The notes: generated from the letters alone by a model not told the origin. A stretch of 64,000 nucleotides of DNA from Paenibacillus sp. MMS20-IR301 (GCF_032302195.1 NZ_CP135275.1:2728001-2792000), one strand, 5' to 3'. Counted from the first letter of the stretch, positions 9,063 to 17,241 are shown. Program-made: numbers and translations.

Positions 9063-11273
9063 TCAGGACAGGAATTCTTCGGCGCCAATCCGCACCTCCG
9101 GCCCGAACTGCTCATCACTCCAGGTATCCGAGTACACCGTATCCAGATAACGCTCGCCCTTATCATGCAGGATGGCTGCGCAGACTGCCCCGTGAGGAAT
9201 CCGGTGCTTCATCTGCCGGACGGCGGCAAGGACAGCACCGGAAGAGGCGCCCGCCAGAATCCCCTCCTTACGGGCAAGGGCCCGGCAGCTCATCACCATT
9301 TCCGCGTCTGTAACATGCACAATATGATCCATCAGGTCCGGCCTGCAGAACGGCGGCACGATCCCCGCGCCAAGGCCAGGGAAGCGCCGTTTCTCCTGAC
9401 TGCCGCCGAAGATGGCACTGCCCGCTGCATCTGCAGCCACAATTTTTGTCTGCAGCCCGTTATCCTTCACATATTCAGCCAGCCCGCGGATCGTCCCGCA
9501 GGTACTGACGCTGCAGAACAAATAATCCACCCGGCCCAGCTCGGCTATAATTTCTTGCATCGTGGTATGGTAGTGTGACAGATAATTGTCCGGGTTGGCA
9601 TACTGGTTCGGCCAGTAGCTGCCTTGAATTTCTGCCTGCAGCGCCTGCACCCTCAGCAGCCTGGCCGGCAGGAACTCGCCTGTAACGGGATCCGGAAGGG
9701 CGACCTTATCAATGACCGCGCCTGCTGCCTTCAGAATCTGCAGATTCGTGTCCGTGGTTCTGGGGTCCACCACACAGATGAATCGAAGCCCCAGATACTG
9801 GCAGATCATCGCCAGGCTAATAGCCATATTTCCCGAACTCGATTCAATAATCACGGTTCCCGGCCCGATGCGCCCTTCCTTCCACGCCTCACGGATCATC
9901 CGCAGCGCGGGCCGGTCTTTAGCGCTTCCGCCCGGGTTCAGCAGCTCCAGCTTGGCGTACACACCGAATCCGCTGCCTTGAAACAGACGGTTCAGCTTAA
10001 CCAGCGGCGTCTTGCCGATGGCCGATAATATACCGCCGCTGAAGTCCGGCTCTGCACCGCCTGCCGCTGCGCTTGTCTGAACATACAGCTTCTTGTTCTT
10101 CACCTGCCCGGCCTCAAGCGTCTCCTCTTCCGTCGCCAGAACGACGGCGATATCATCCAGCAGATGGTTGCGGATCATCAGGCCGATTTCGGGAATGCAG
10201 TCTCTGATGGCTTCCCGGATCGCCGGGACAACGGAAGGATCTGCCGATTTGCTTTTGATATACACTGCAAGTGCATTATCCCTGACCCGGACCCGGATGA
10301 TTGCATCCTCGAGCTGGCGGTAGACGACCTGTTCAATATCATAAATACTGATCTTCTCTCCATGCTTCAGTTCCCGGCCTACCCGCTTCACGATGGAACC
10401 GAAGCTCTGCTTCTCCACGCCGTTTACCATTATGCTCCGGAAATCCCTTATCACATCATAGGTCACAAACCGGAGCGCAGGCAGCAGCCGGCGTACAGTT
10501 GAAGTAAGCACAAGGATGCGCTCATCCGTGCCCAGCGGCTGCAGCCCCTCTGACAAATCAGCTGTTCCGACCGCCTCCGCTGTAATGCCGTCCACAAAAA
10601 TATACCGCCCGTGCTCATGGCTGTAATACGCGATGGTTCCCATTTCAATGGAGCCGTACGTGTCGGTAATGTCCTGCGGCGCAAGTCCAAACAGGCGGGC
10701 CATATTCTTCTGCCACTCCAGTGTGGCGATTTCTCCGACCAGAATAATTTTGCGGATTCCGAACGACCGCGGGTCCTCCGCCGCATGTACAATATGGTCA
10801 AGAATGGACGGCATGGTATAGAGCAGACCGGGCTTGAACGACTGGATCCGCTCGATATGCTGCTCCACCGGCAGCTCAAATGGAATGGAGTCCGGTACCA
10901 GCCCGAGCTGTTCGAATATCGCGAGTGCTGTATTCGCTGCATGTCCGGTCCCCATATCCGCAAGCGCTCTTGTACATCCGCTTCCGGCAAGCAGCTCGCC
11001 GAACAGCTTTGTTTTGATGGCGATGTAGTGCCTGTCATCTTCCTCAGAGTAAACAATAGCCTTGCGGCGCCCCGTACTTGTCCCTGATGTCCGGTAGACT
11101 GCAAGTGCAGGATCAGGGGTACTTGAATAGTAATGGGCCTCCAGTATATCTGAAGTCAGCAGCGGAAGACTCTGCAGACTGTAACTCATGGCCTCCCCGC
11201 CGATAAGCTCCTTGTACCAGGGGAAATTCGTAATGACTTCATGCACTTTATCCCGCCAATTATCCAGCAGCAT
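9063..11273 (-). CDS. Fusion of a PaaK-like adenylate-forming enzyme with SbnA (diaminopropionate synthase)
   Basis: A 736-residue two-domain protein. Residues 1 to about 400 resemble phenylacetate-CoA-ligase-type adenylating enzymes: phosphate loop TSGTSTGRRK at 62-71, YGSIE at 206-210, a TYDVIRDF block near 271, GRELKHGEKIS near 300 and a C-terminal lysine cluster (QVKNKK) near 390. Residues about 412-736 are an SbnA-type fold-II PLP enzyme: SAKDR with the PLP lysine at 452, the phosphate loop ESSSGNM, and STCGTIRGL. SbnA joins O-phosphoserine and glutamate. Free SbnA proteins are about 325 residues, so the N-terminal half is an addition that still carries its catalytic motifs. It could activate a carboxylic acid for attachment to the product, but the substrate is unknown. 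It is the first gene of the probable five-gene operon. Confidence 0.85.
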   Translation of the reverse strand: MLLDNWRDKVHEVITNFPWYKELIGGEAMSYSLQSLPLLTSDILEAHYYSSTPDPALAVYRTSGTSTGRRKAIVYSEEDDRHYIAIKTKLFGELLAGSGCTRALADMGTGHAANTALAIFEQLGLVPDSIPFELPVEQHIERIQSFKPGLLYTMPSILDHIVHAAEDPRSFGIRKIILVGEIATLEWQKNMARLFGLAPQDITDTYGSIEMGTIAYYSHEHGRYIFVDGITAEAVGTADLSEGLQPLGTDERILVLTSTVRRLLPALRFVTYDVIRDFRSIMVNGVEKQSFGSIVKRVGRELKHGEKISIYDIEQVVYRQLEDAIIRVRVRDNALAVYIKSKSADPSVVPAIREAIRDCIPEIGLMIRNHLLDDIAVVLATEEETLEAGQVKNKKLYVQTSAAAGGAEPDFSGGILSAIGKTPLVKLNRLFQGSGFGVYAKLELLNPGGSAKDRPALRMIREAWKEGRIGPGTVIIESSSGNMAISLAMICQYLGLRFICVVDPRTTDTNLQILKAAGAVIDKVALPDPVTGEFLPARLLRVQALQAEIQGSYWPNQYANPDNYLSHYHTTMQEIIAELGRVDYLFCSVSTCGTIRGLAEYVKDNGLQTKIVAADAAGSAIFGGSQEKRRFPGLGAGIVPPFCRPDLMDHIVHVTDAEMVMSCRALARKEGILAGASSGAVLAAVRQMKHRIPHGAVCAAILHDKGERYLDTVYSDTWSDEQFGPEVRIGAEEFLS

Positions 11274-11441
11274 CCCCGCCGCCTCCCGCTCCGGCTGCCG
11301 GCTGCAGCCCTTATATAATCAACACCTTCCATATCCATATGTAGAGGTCTCCGGATATGTTCTGCCTATGACGCTGCCCAGTCAAAATGTGATCCGTCAC
11401 CGTACTATGGCCTATACAAACCATATAGACGGAGGCTCCAT
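11274..11441. promoter_or_regulatory. Divergent intergenic region between the SbnA-fusion operon and the YheC/YheD gene
   Basis: This 168-base gap must hold promoters for both directions. Read leftward, TTGACT and AACATA spaced by 18 bases could be a vegetative promoter for the operon, and an inverted repeat CATATCC/GGATATG occupies 11330-11359. I could not assign a clear sporulation (SigE, SigG, SigK) promoter to either side. Confidence 0.35.
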
Positions 11442-12281
11442 ATGAAGAAGCAAGCAAGCCGCATATCCAATAAGCTGACCAAGACAAGGGTACTGGCCGG
11501 AAGCCGGGAGTTACAGAGGCATATTCCGGCAACGCAGAGAATGAGCAAGCATGCACTTCATCTGATGCTGAAAAAATATAAGATGGTCTACATCAAGCCC
11601 TGCTGCGGTTCACTGGGCGAGGGGGTAATCCGGGTTGAACAACGGCAGCTTAATAACAGGAGCAATCCGCAAGAACGTAATCCTGTCCGGAAGGGCAAGC
11701 TGTCCTACCGCTATCAGGCAGGTCTGAAGGTAAATACGTTTAGAGACTACGATCAGGCTTATAAGGCCATATTAGAGGAATCCGGAGGGAAGCCGTATCT
11801 GGTACAGAAAGGAATCCGTCTTCTGTCTTACAGCGGACGGCCGTTTGATATCCGCGTAATGGTACAGCGTAATTCTGAGGGAAAGTGGGAAGCTACAGGA
11901 GCGGCAGGACGCGTCGCGCATCCGCAGAAGGTGGTTACAAACGGGAGTCAGGGAGGGAGCATCTATCCGGTGGAGGAACTGCTGAGTGCATACGCCGGCA
12001 TAGAGAAGCGCAGTGCACTAATCGCACAAATGAACGAGCTTGGTGTAAAAACCGCTATTCAGCTAAGCTCAGTCTATCCGGCTCTGCAGGAGATCGGGGT
12101 GGATCTGGCGGTAGACCGGCGCCTTGCCCTCTGGATACTTGAAGTCAACACCGCCCCCGATCCCTGCCCGTTCACCAAGCTGAAGGACACCCGTATGCTG
12201 GACCGGATCATCCGGTATGGTAAAGCTTACGGGCGCACCTACAATCTGAAGTGCATGAAGGCAAAGCGGGGGATGATGTGA
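11442..12281 (+). CDS. YheC/YheD family ATP-grasp protein (spore-coat associated type)
   Basis: A 279-residue protein of the YheC/YheD ATP-grasp family. Visible blocks are VYIKPCCGSLGEGVIRV (nucleotide-binding lysine and glycine loop), YLVQKGIRLLSYSGRPFDIR, and the metal-binding end LWILEVNTAPDP. ATP-grasp enzymes form amide bonds through acyl phosphates. Bacillus members are described as endospore-coat associated with unknown reaction. GGAGG sits seven bases before the ATG. It diverges from the diaminopropionate/ger operon, so a shared spore role is an attractive inference. Confidence 0.82.
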   Translation: MKKQASRISNKLTKTRVLAGSRELQRHIPATQRMSKHALHLMLKKYKMVYIKPCCGSLGEGVIRVEQRQLNNRSNPQERNPVRKGKLSYRYQAGLKVNTFRDYDQAYKAILEESGGKPYLVQKGIRLLSYSGRPFDIRVMVQRNSEGKWEATGAAGRVAHPQKVVTNGSQGGSIYPVEELLSAYAGIEKRSALIAQMNELGVKTAIQLSSVYPALQEIGVDLAVDRRLALWILEVNTAPDPCPFTKLKDTRMLDRIIRYGKAYGRTYNLKCMKAKRGMM

Positions 12282-12321
12282 ACGGCAGTGCTTATTGATT
12301 CACTTAGGGTAGACCTCAAAT

Positions 12322-12382
12322 TTGCGTAATCAATGACAAGGTCGTATAATAAGTTCTTAAGAACTCGAAATTTAGTTCTTAA
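12322..12382 (+). promoter_or_regulatory. Vegetative promoter with palindromic operator at the transcription start
   Basis: TTGCGT (12322-12327) and TATAAT (12345-12350) are spaced by exactly 17 bases. AGTTCTTAAGAACT, a perfect 14-base palindrome, lies at 12352-12365 right after the -10, and AGTTCTTAA recurs at 12374, 22 bases further. This looks like a repressor site covering +1 of the CNNM gene. No known magnesium-responsive leader (M-box) is recognised. Confidence 0.65.
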
Positions 12383-12417
12383 ACATTTTAGACACCGAAA
12401 GGGATGGTAAAAATTAA

Positions 12418-13722
12418 ATGGGTATAGGACTTAGTTTGACGCTCGTGGCTATTTTGATTATTTTAACTGCTTTTTTCGTAGCAACCGAATTTGCTGTAGT
12501 GAAGCTGAGAGGCAGCCAGGTCAGCCAGATGGTCCTTGAGGGCAAGAAGAATGCACTCGCGGTGCAACGTGTAACTGCCAATCTCGACGGGTATTTATCG
12601 GCGTGTCAGCTCGGAATTACGATTACGGCTCTCGGGATCGGAGCACTGGCCGAGCCTGCCTTCGAGCAGCTGCTGATTCCGCTGTTTGATCTGGCGGATA
12701 TCAGTCATAGTGTCAGTGAACCGATAGCATTTGCAATAGCCTTCATAATTGCTACATTCCTTCACGTCGTAGTCGGGGAACTGGCTCCGAAGACAGCAGC
12801 AATCAACATTCCGGAAAAAGTCAGTCAAATTACATCGCCATTGATCATTTGGTTCTACAGAATTCTCTACCCTTTAATTTGGATCATGAACGGCTCAGCC
12901 AACATGATTATCCGCTTGTTCGGAATGAAGCCGGCCAGCGAACACGGCGACGCCCCCTCTGAGGATGAAATCCGCCTGATTCTATCTGAGAGTTACGAGA
13001 GCGGCAAGATCAACAAGGCGGAATACGGCTATGTTAACCGGATTTTTGCTTTTGATGAGATGCTGGCTAAGGAAATCATGGTTCCCCGTACCGATATGGT
13101 CTGCCTGTATGCCAACCAATCGCTGCAGGACAACCTGGCGGTCATCCGCAGGGAGCAATACACCCGCTTCCCTGTTGCAGACGGCAACAAGGATAATATC
13201 ATCGGCATGATCAATACCAAACAGCTCTTTCTGGAATACGATAATAATCCAGAAATGAATTTCAGCAGCCTGATTCAGCCGTTTCTCACCGTATCTGAAG
13301 TTACACCGGTCAAGAGCCTCCTGACACGCATGCAGCGGGAGCATGTGCATATTGCCCTGCTGCTGGATGAGTATGGCGGGACTTCCGGACTTGTAACGAT
13401 TGAAGATATTCTTGAAGAGATTGTCGGGGAGATCCGTGACGAATTCGATGGTGACGAAGTGAAGCACGCAGAGAAAATCAGTGATGTCCACTATATCTTT
13501 AACGGCGATACGCCCTTGTCCGAGGTTCAGCAGTTCACCGGTATCCCCTTCGCAGCTGAAGAGGTGAAGACAATCGGCGGATGGCTGTACAGCCGGATGA
13601 CCGATCCGGTTACGGGCCAAAGCTTCGTGAGGGATGAAATCACCTTCACCGTCCGTGAAATGCATAAGCAGCGTATCCGCAAGGTCGAAATTGTGTTCGG
13701 CCAGGCAGACACGGCTGAGTAA
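12418..13722 (+). CDS. CNNM-CBS-CorC membrane protein (hemolysin/TlyC family; Mg2+ homeostasis type)
   Basis: A 434-residue protein with the family's domain order. The CNNM membrane domain (about 1-195) starts at the N terminus and includes YLSACQLGITITALGIGALA and the conserved HVVVGELAPKTAAI. A CBS pair (about 205-335) carries EIMVPRTDMV, and the CorC_HlyC domain is at about 350-430. Bacillus relatives (YhdP/MpfA, YugS) act in magnesium efflux or resistance; the hemolysin name is historical. The ribosome site is weak (GGGATGG, nine bases from ATG). The gene is monocistronic between its own promoter and an IS remnant. Confidence 0.9.
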   Translation: MGIGLSLTLVAILIILTAFFVATEFAVVKLRGSQVSQMVLEGKKNALAVQRVTANLDGYLSACQLGITITALGIGALAEPAFEQLLIPLFDLADISHSVSEPIAFAIAFIIATFLHVVVGELAPKTAAINIPEKVSQITSPLIIWFYRILYPLIWIMNGSANMIIRLFGMKPASEHGDAPSEDEIRLILSESYESGKINKAEYGYVNRIFAFDEMLAKEIMVPRTDMVCLYANQSLQDNLAVIRREQYTRFPVADGNKDNIIGMINTKQLFLEYDNNPEMNFSSLIQPFLTVSEVTPVKSLLTRMQREHVHIALLLDEYGGTSGLVTIEDILEEIVGEIRDEFDGDEVKHAEKISDVHYIFNGDTPLSEVQQFTGIPFAAEEVKTIGGWLYSRMTDPVTGQSFVRDEITFTVREMHKQRIRKVEIVFGQADTAE

Positions 13723-13791
13723 CCGGTAATGGTAAGAGGGTGTCCCAAAGTAAACTAGCGAAGACAGGCCTCTATCTTCAAAAGTTAAAAC

Positions 13792-14040
13792 TCAAAAAGC
13801 AGCGATTCTCCCGTTATTGGAGAATCGCTGCTCTACGTTTTTGACCGACCGACCGATCTCGAGCGTCACCTTTTTGATACCGCGAAGCAGAAAACGCCGG
13901 AAGCCCCGGTTGTTCTTCAGTTGTCCAAATACGTTTTCCGGCTCCGTCATTCGGCGAACGGCTAAGAGGTTTCCTTCCTCGCAAGTAAAGTTGGTCCATG
14001 GGATATTGAATACACAAAAGAAACCTATCCATTGAAAGGG
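13792..14040 (-). pseudogene. C-terminal remnant of an IS1182-family transposase
   Basis: Read leftward, the frame opens after a TAA at 14041-14043 without a start codon and ends at TGA 13792-13794. It contains FTCEEGNLLAVRRMTEPENV and then FGQLKNNRGFRRFLLRG, which is the C-terminal hallmark of IS1182-type DDE transposases. The catalytic part is missing, so it is inactive. Confidence 0.75.
13798..13832. terminator. Perfect 14-bp hairpin at the end of the transposase remnant
   Basis: AGCAGCGATTCTCC (13798-13811) and its exact complement (13819-13832) flank a 7-base loop. Read leftward it is followed by TTTTTGAGTTTT, as in a terminator. It can also end transcription of the CNNM gene from the other side. 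Confidence 0.6.
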
Positions 14041-14237
14041 TTATGTGGTAACTCCATTTCCCGCTTAAACAGCGGAGCGGACGGACTGATTGTGGAAAAG
14101 CGGCAGCGGTCGCCTTGGTCTCCGGATTTTCACCGCTAAGGGGAATGAAAAAAATCTGAAGAGCACAGCGATTGGAACAACGGTCCGTTCGCGGAGCGTC
14201 CTCACCACGGGCTAACGTATCTCTAACTCAAAAACGA

Positions 14238-14279
14238 GGGGTGTCTCAAGCAGCCATTTCATGGCTTTTGAGACACCCC
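14238..14279. repeat. Long inverted repeat at the right end of the IS remnant
   Basis: GGGGTGTCTCAA (14238-14249) is exactly complementary to 14268-14279, with an inner AGCCAT/ATGGCT stem. It looks like two abutting terminal repeats or a terminator formed at the IS end. Confidence 0.6.
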
Positions 14280-14305
14280 CTTTGCGTATTATTGGGCTTC
14301 CTTAT

Positions 14306-14373
14306 GGACATCACAGCCCTTATTCGCTCGAAATAGGCCTTTTGAGCGGTTTTACGGACATCACAGCCCTTAT
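14306..14373. repeat. Tandem 18-base direct repeat with 50-base period
   Basis: GGACATCACAGCCCTTAT occurs at 14306-14323 and 14356-14373. It lies in the gene-free stretch 14281-14555, which otherwise holds a GTCCTTAAGG element (14427-14436) and an imperfect hairpin AGCC.GTCAC/GTGAC.GGCT near 14491-14525. No gene is visible there. Confidence 0.6.
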
Positions 14374-14555
14374 CCGCCACTTTTCATGGGCTAGCTCCAC
14401 TTTTCCGGTGAAATAACGGCGATGGTGTCCTTAAGGTCCGGCACTATGCTGCCTTTCCGCAGGCTTAACGTCTCTCCTGTCCGTAACGCTTAGCCAGTCA
14501 CCTGAACAAGCGTTGCGTGACCGGCTACTTTCTGGCTTCTTTGGATTTCGGCATT

Positions 14556-15476
14556 TTAATTCTTGGACAAGCCCTCAATCACCTTATCGATGTTCCACTT
14601 CACCATCTTGATGTAGGTGTCACCGTCCTCACCTTTTTTAGCTAGGGAATCTGTAAAAATCTTTGAATGTATAGGAACTCCCGTCTCTGCTGAGACTGTC
14701 TCCATTGTCTTGGGATTTACGCTGCTCTCGAGGAATAGAGCCGGGATCTGATTCTCTTCGATGATGCCGATGATCCGGTTCATTTGTTCAGGGGTTCCCT
14801 GGCTGTCCGTGTTGATCTCCCAGATGAATGCCGACTCGAAGCCGTATGCTTTGGAGAAATACTTGAAGGCCCCCTCACTTGTAACGAGAATCCGTTTGTC
14901 CTGCGGGATTTGCTCCACCGCCTGCTTGGCGTACTGGTCCAGCTCAGTAAGCTGCTTCACGTACTCTGTCTGGTTGTTCAAGTAATAGTCCTTGTTCTCC
15001 GGGTCCTGCTCAATCACCCGCGCCGTGATGATATCCACATACTTGACCGCATTCCGGATATCCAGCCAGGCATGCGGATCCACCTGCGTCTCCTTGCCCT
15101 TCTCGGTTAAATACATCGGGGTTACCTCATCAGAGACGGCAAAGGCGGCATCTGTCTTCTTCGTCACCTCAAGCAGATCCTGGAACCAGCCCTTCCCTGT
15201 TTCCAGATTCAGGCCGTTATAGAAGATCAGATCAGCCCTAGAGACCTTGCCTGTATCTGCCGGCAGCGGATCATACATATGCGGATCTGTCCCGATGGGC
15301 ACCATGCTGTATACCTCCGCTTTGTCTCCGGTAATATTCTCGGTCATATCGGCGATAATCGAATACGTGGCGACAATCTGCAGCTTATCGCTGTCCGCTC
15401 CTCTATTACTAGTGTCTGAGCATGCGGCAAGCAGCAGCACAAATGCGCTTAATGACAGGATCTTGAATAATTTCAT
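14556..15476 (-). CDS. mntA: Metal ABC transporter substrate-binding lipoprotein (manganese type)
   Basis: A 306-residue lipoprotein of the cluster A-I (TroA/PsaA/MntA) family. The signal peptide ends LLLAAC with Cys19. The metal ligands are visible in order: His in GTDPHMYDPLP, His in VDPHAWLD, Glu in VTSEGAFKYF and Asp in FTDSLAKK. The third ligand is Glu, as in Mn-binding PsaA/MntC, rather than His as in ZnuA, which favours manganese. The ATG (15474-15476) overlaps the permease stop as ATGA, so translation is coupled. A longer upstream frame lies inside the permease gene and is discarded. It is the last gene of the leftward operon. Confidence 0.9.
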   Translation of the reverse strand: MKLFKILSLSAFVLLLAACSDTSNRGADSDKLQIVATYSIIADMTENITGDKAEVYSMVPIGTDPHMYDPLPADTGKVSRADLIFYNGLNLETGKGWFQDLLEVTKKTDAAFAVSDEVTPMYLTEKGKETQVDPHAWLDIRNAVKYVDIITARVIEQDPENKDYYLNNQTEYVKQLTELDQYAKQAVEQIPQDKRILVTSEGAFKYFSKAYGFESAFIWEINTDSQGTPEQMNRIIGIIEENQIPALFLESSVNPKTMETVSAETGVPIHSKIFTDSLAKKGEDGDTYIKMVKWNIDKVIEGLSKN

Positions 15477-16315
15477 CCTTGCTTCAGTCCTTTCCTCAGG
15501 AAATTGTTTTTGGGTGAGAGAATAAATGAAATGCCGAACATGCTGACGCCGACCAATACAATCGTGGCACTTGTCGGCAGATTGAAGCTGAAGCTCACAT
15601 AGACGCCGAGAATGCCGGATACGGCGCCTACCGCAGAGGCCAGTATAATCATGTGCAGCAATGTATGAGTCCACAGGTAAGAGGTCGCTGCCGGGATGAC
15701 CAGCATGGCGATTACAAGCACAATACCCACCTGCGAAAGGGAAGAGACTGTAACCACCGAGAGCAGCATCATCAGCAGATAGTGATAGAATCCGGTCTTT
15801 AACCCGTAAGCCTTGGCTACCACCGGATCGAACGAGCTGATCAGCAATTCCTTATACAGCAGGATAATAAGTCCGATTACTACAAGCATGATGATGAAGG
15901 ATTGCAGCAGCTCTGACTGCGGGACAGCCAGGATATTGCCGAACAGGATATGTGTGAGATCGAGCCCGCTCCGGGCAAAGGTAATCAGGACAATCCCGAG
16001 CGCAAAAAACGAACTAAGTATGATGCCGATTGAGGTGTCGCTCTTGATATTGCTGCGGCTGGTAATGAACTGGATGAGGATAGCTGCCAGCAGACCGAAC
16101 AAGGAGGCTCCGAGCAGAATATTGATCCCCAGAATATAGGATAAAGCTACACCGGGCAGAACCGCATGAGACAAGGCATCGCCCATAAGCGACATTTTGC
16201 GGAGAACGATAAAGCTTCCCAGTGCCCCCGATACGATTCCGAGAATTACCGCAGATAAACCGGCGTTAAGCGCGTATACCGGAATATCCAGCAGATTCGA
16301 TAAATAATCAAGCAT
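15473..16315 (-). CDS. mntC: Metal ABC transporter permease (MntC/ZnuB family)
   Basis: A 280-residue ABC-3 family permease with eight or nine membrane segments. Family blocks visible are SFIVLRKMSLMGDALSHAVL near the N terminus and AYGLKTGFYHYLLMM in the cytoplasmic loop. It forms the membrane channel with the ATPase encoded upstream (overlap of 8 bases) and the binding lipoprotein downstream (4-base overlap). Confidence 0.92.
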   Translation of the reverse strand: MLDYLSNLLDIPVYALNAGLSAVILGIVSGALGSFIVLRKMSLMGDALSHAVLPGVALSYILGINILLGASLFGLLAAILIQFITSRSNIKSDTSIGIILSSFFALGIVLITFARSGLDLTHILFGNILAVPQSELLQSFIIMLVVIGLIILLYKELLISSFDPVVAKAYGLKTGFYHYLLMMLLSVVTVSSLSQVGIVLVIAMLVIPAATSYLWTHTLLHMIILASAVGAVSGILGVYVSFSFNLPTSATIVLVGVSMFGISFILSPKNNFLRKGLKQG

Positions 16316-17054
16316 GCGCCTCTCCCCCTGCCCCTCTGATGATCACATTCCCCAGCGACGTGCCGTATGCCAGCCGGATATTCTCCGTAGTAAACGTATC
16401 CTGCACATCACCGAAGGCAATCAGCCTCTTATTCAGCATAATAATCTGGTCGAAATACGCCTCCACCTCATGCAGATCATGGTGTACCACCAGAATCGTC
16501 TTGCCTTCCTCCCGCAGCTGCTTGAACAGATCCACAATAATCCGCTCGCTGACCATATCAATCCCGACAAAAGGCTCATCGAGGAAAAGAATATCCGCCT
16601 GCTGGGCGAGCGCCCTGGCGATAAAGACCCGCTGCAGCTGTCCTCCGGACAGATTACTAATCTGCTTATCCGCCAGGTCCAGAATATCCACCATGGTCAT
16701 GCACCGCTGAGCCAGCTCCCGCTCTCGCTTGCCGGGGCGCTGAAACAGTCTCAGGCTCGGATAAGTTCCGGTCAGCACCGTATCCTTCACAGTAATGGGG
16801 AATGTAAGGTCAATATCATTCTTTTGCGGGACATAGGCGATCTTCCGTTTATACTGCGAGATGTCTTTCCCGTCGATCTTCACTGTGCCGCTCCGCTTCT
16901 TGATGACTTCCAGTAATGCCTTGATGAAGGTGGACTTGCCCGCTCCATTCGGTCCGATGATTCCTACAGCATGCCCGAACGGGATATCCAGCGTGACATC
17001 CTCCAGTGCTTGATTTCCGAAATAATCAACATTCAGTGCCCGGATCTCGATCAT
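16308..17054 (-). CDS. mntB: Metal ABC transporter ATP-binding protein
   Basis: A 248-residue ATPase: Walker A GPNGAGKST at 34-42, signature LSGGQLQR, Walker B DILFLDEPF and the switch histidine in LVVHHDLHEV. The start at 17052-17054 follows GGGGAG by seven bases; a longer frame to 17156 would run through the promoter and is rejected. It is the first gene of the three-gene operon under the MntR-like boxes at 17096-17150. Confidence 0.93.
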   Translation of the reverse strand: MIEIRALNVDYFGNQALEDVTLDIPFGHAVGIIGPNGAGKSTFIKALLEVIKKRSGTVKIDGKDISQYKRKIAYVPQKNDIDLTFPITVKDTVLTGTYPSLRLFQRPGKRERELAQRCMTMVDILDLADKQISNLSGGQLQRVFIARALAQQADILFLDEPFVGIDMVSERIIVDLFKQLREEGKTILVVHHDLHEVEAYFDQIIMLNKRLIAFGDVQDTFTTENIRLAYGTSLGNVIIRGAGGEAHA

Positions 17055-17067
17055 AATGCAACTCCCC

Positions 17068-17156
17068 GTTTCCTTAATAGGATTCCGCTGTATTTGTTTC
17101 CTTAAGGAAACATTTATTCTTATATACAATATATTTGTCCTTAGGAAAAATGTCAA
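17068..17156 (-). promoter_or_regulatory. Promoter of the manganese transporter with two MntR-like boxes
   Basis: Read leftward, -35 TTGACA (17151-17156) and -10 TATATT (17128-17133) have a 17-base spacer. The spacer itself is the box TTTTTCCTAAGGACAAA (17134-17150). A second, perfectly palindromic box GTTTCCTTAAGGAAAC lies at 17096-17111, and a degenerate half box at 17068-17081. Both resemble the Bacillus MntR site TTTGCCTTAAGGAAA. Repression by Mn-loaded MntR is the expected control. Confidence 0.82.
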
Positions 17157-17197
17157 TAATATTTCAAATTGAAATTAATCCGTTGCAAAAATAAAAA

Positions 17198-17241
17198 AGC
17201 TCCACCAAACTGCCGCAAAAAGCGGACAACCTGGTGAAGCT
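17198..17241 (-). terminator. Terminator of the rhamnose mutarotase gene
   Basis: Read leftward, GCTTCACCAGGTTGTCCGC and GCGGCAGTTTGGTGGAGC form an imperfect 18-bp stem with a 5-base loop, followed by TTTTTTATTTTT. Confidence 0.85.

Larger units (their letters stand above)
13738..14280 (-). mobile_element. Decayed IS1182-like insertion sequence
   Basis: The left end GGGTGTCCCAAA (13738-13749) and the inverted right end TTTGAGACACCC (14267-14278) resemble each other as terminal repeats. Between them only the last part of a transposase (13792-14040) is recognisable. About 540 bases remain of an element that would normally be roughly 1.5-1.9 kb. The stretch 14043-14237 has no coding sense I can see. 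Confidence 0.6.

Noticed and set aside
12282..12417. Magnesium riboswitch (M-box) before the CNNM gene
   Set aside because: The leader after the promoter is only about 60 bases and shows none of the M-box conserved blocks.
13817..14035. Open frame on the + strand over the IS remnant
   Set aside because: The opposite strand carries recognisable transposase sequence; the + frame is its antisense shadow.
15477..15674. 66-residue upstream extension of the manganese-binding lipoprotein
   Set aside because: It lies inside the permease gene and would remove the lipoprotein signal peptide from the N terminus; the ATGA overlap start is better.
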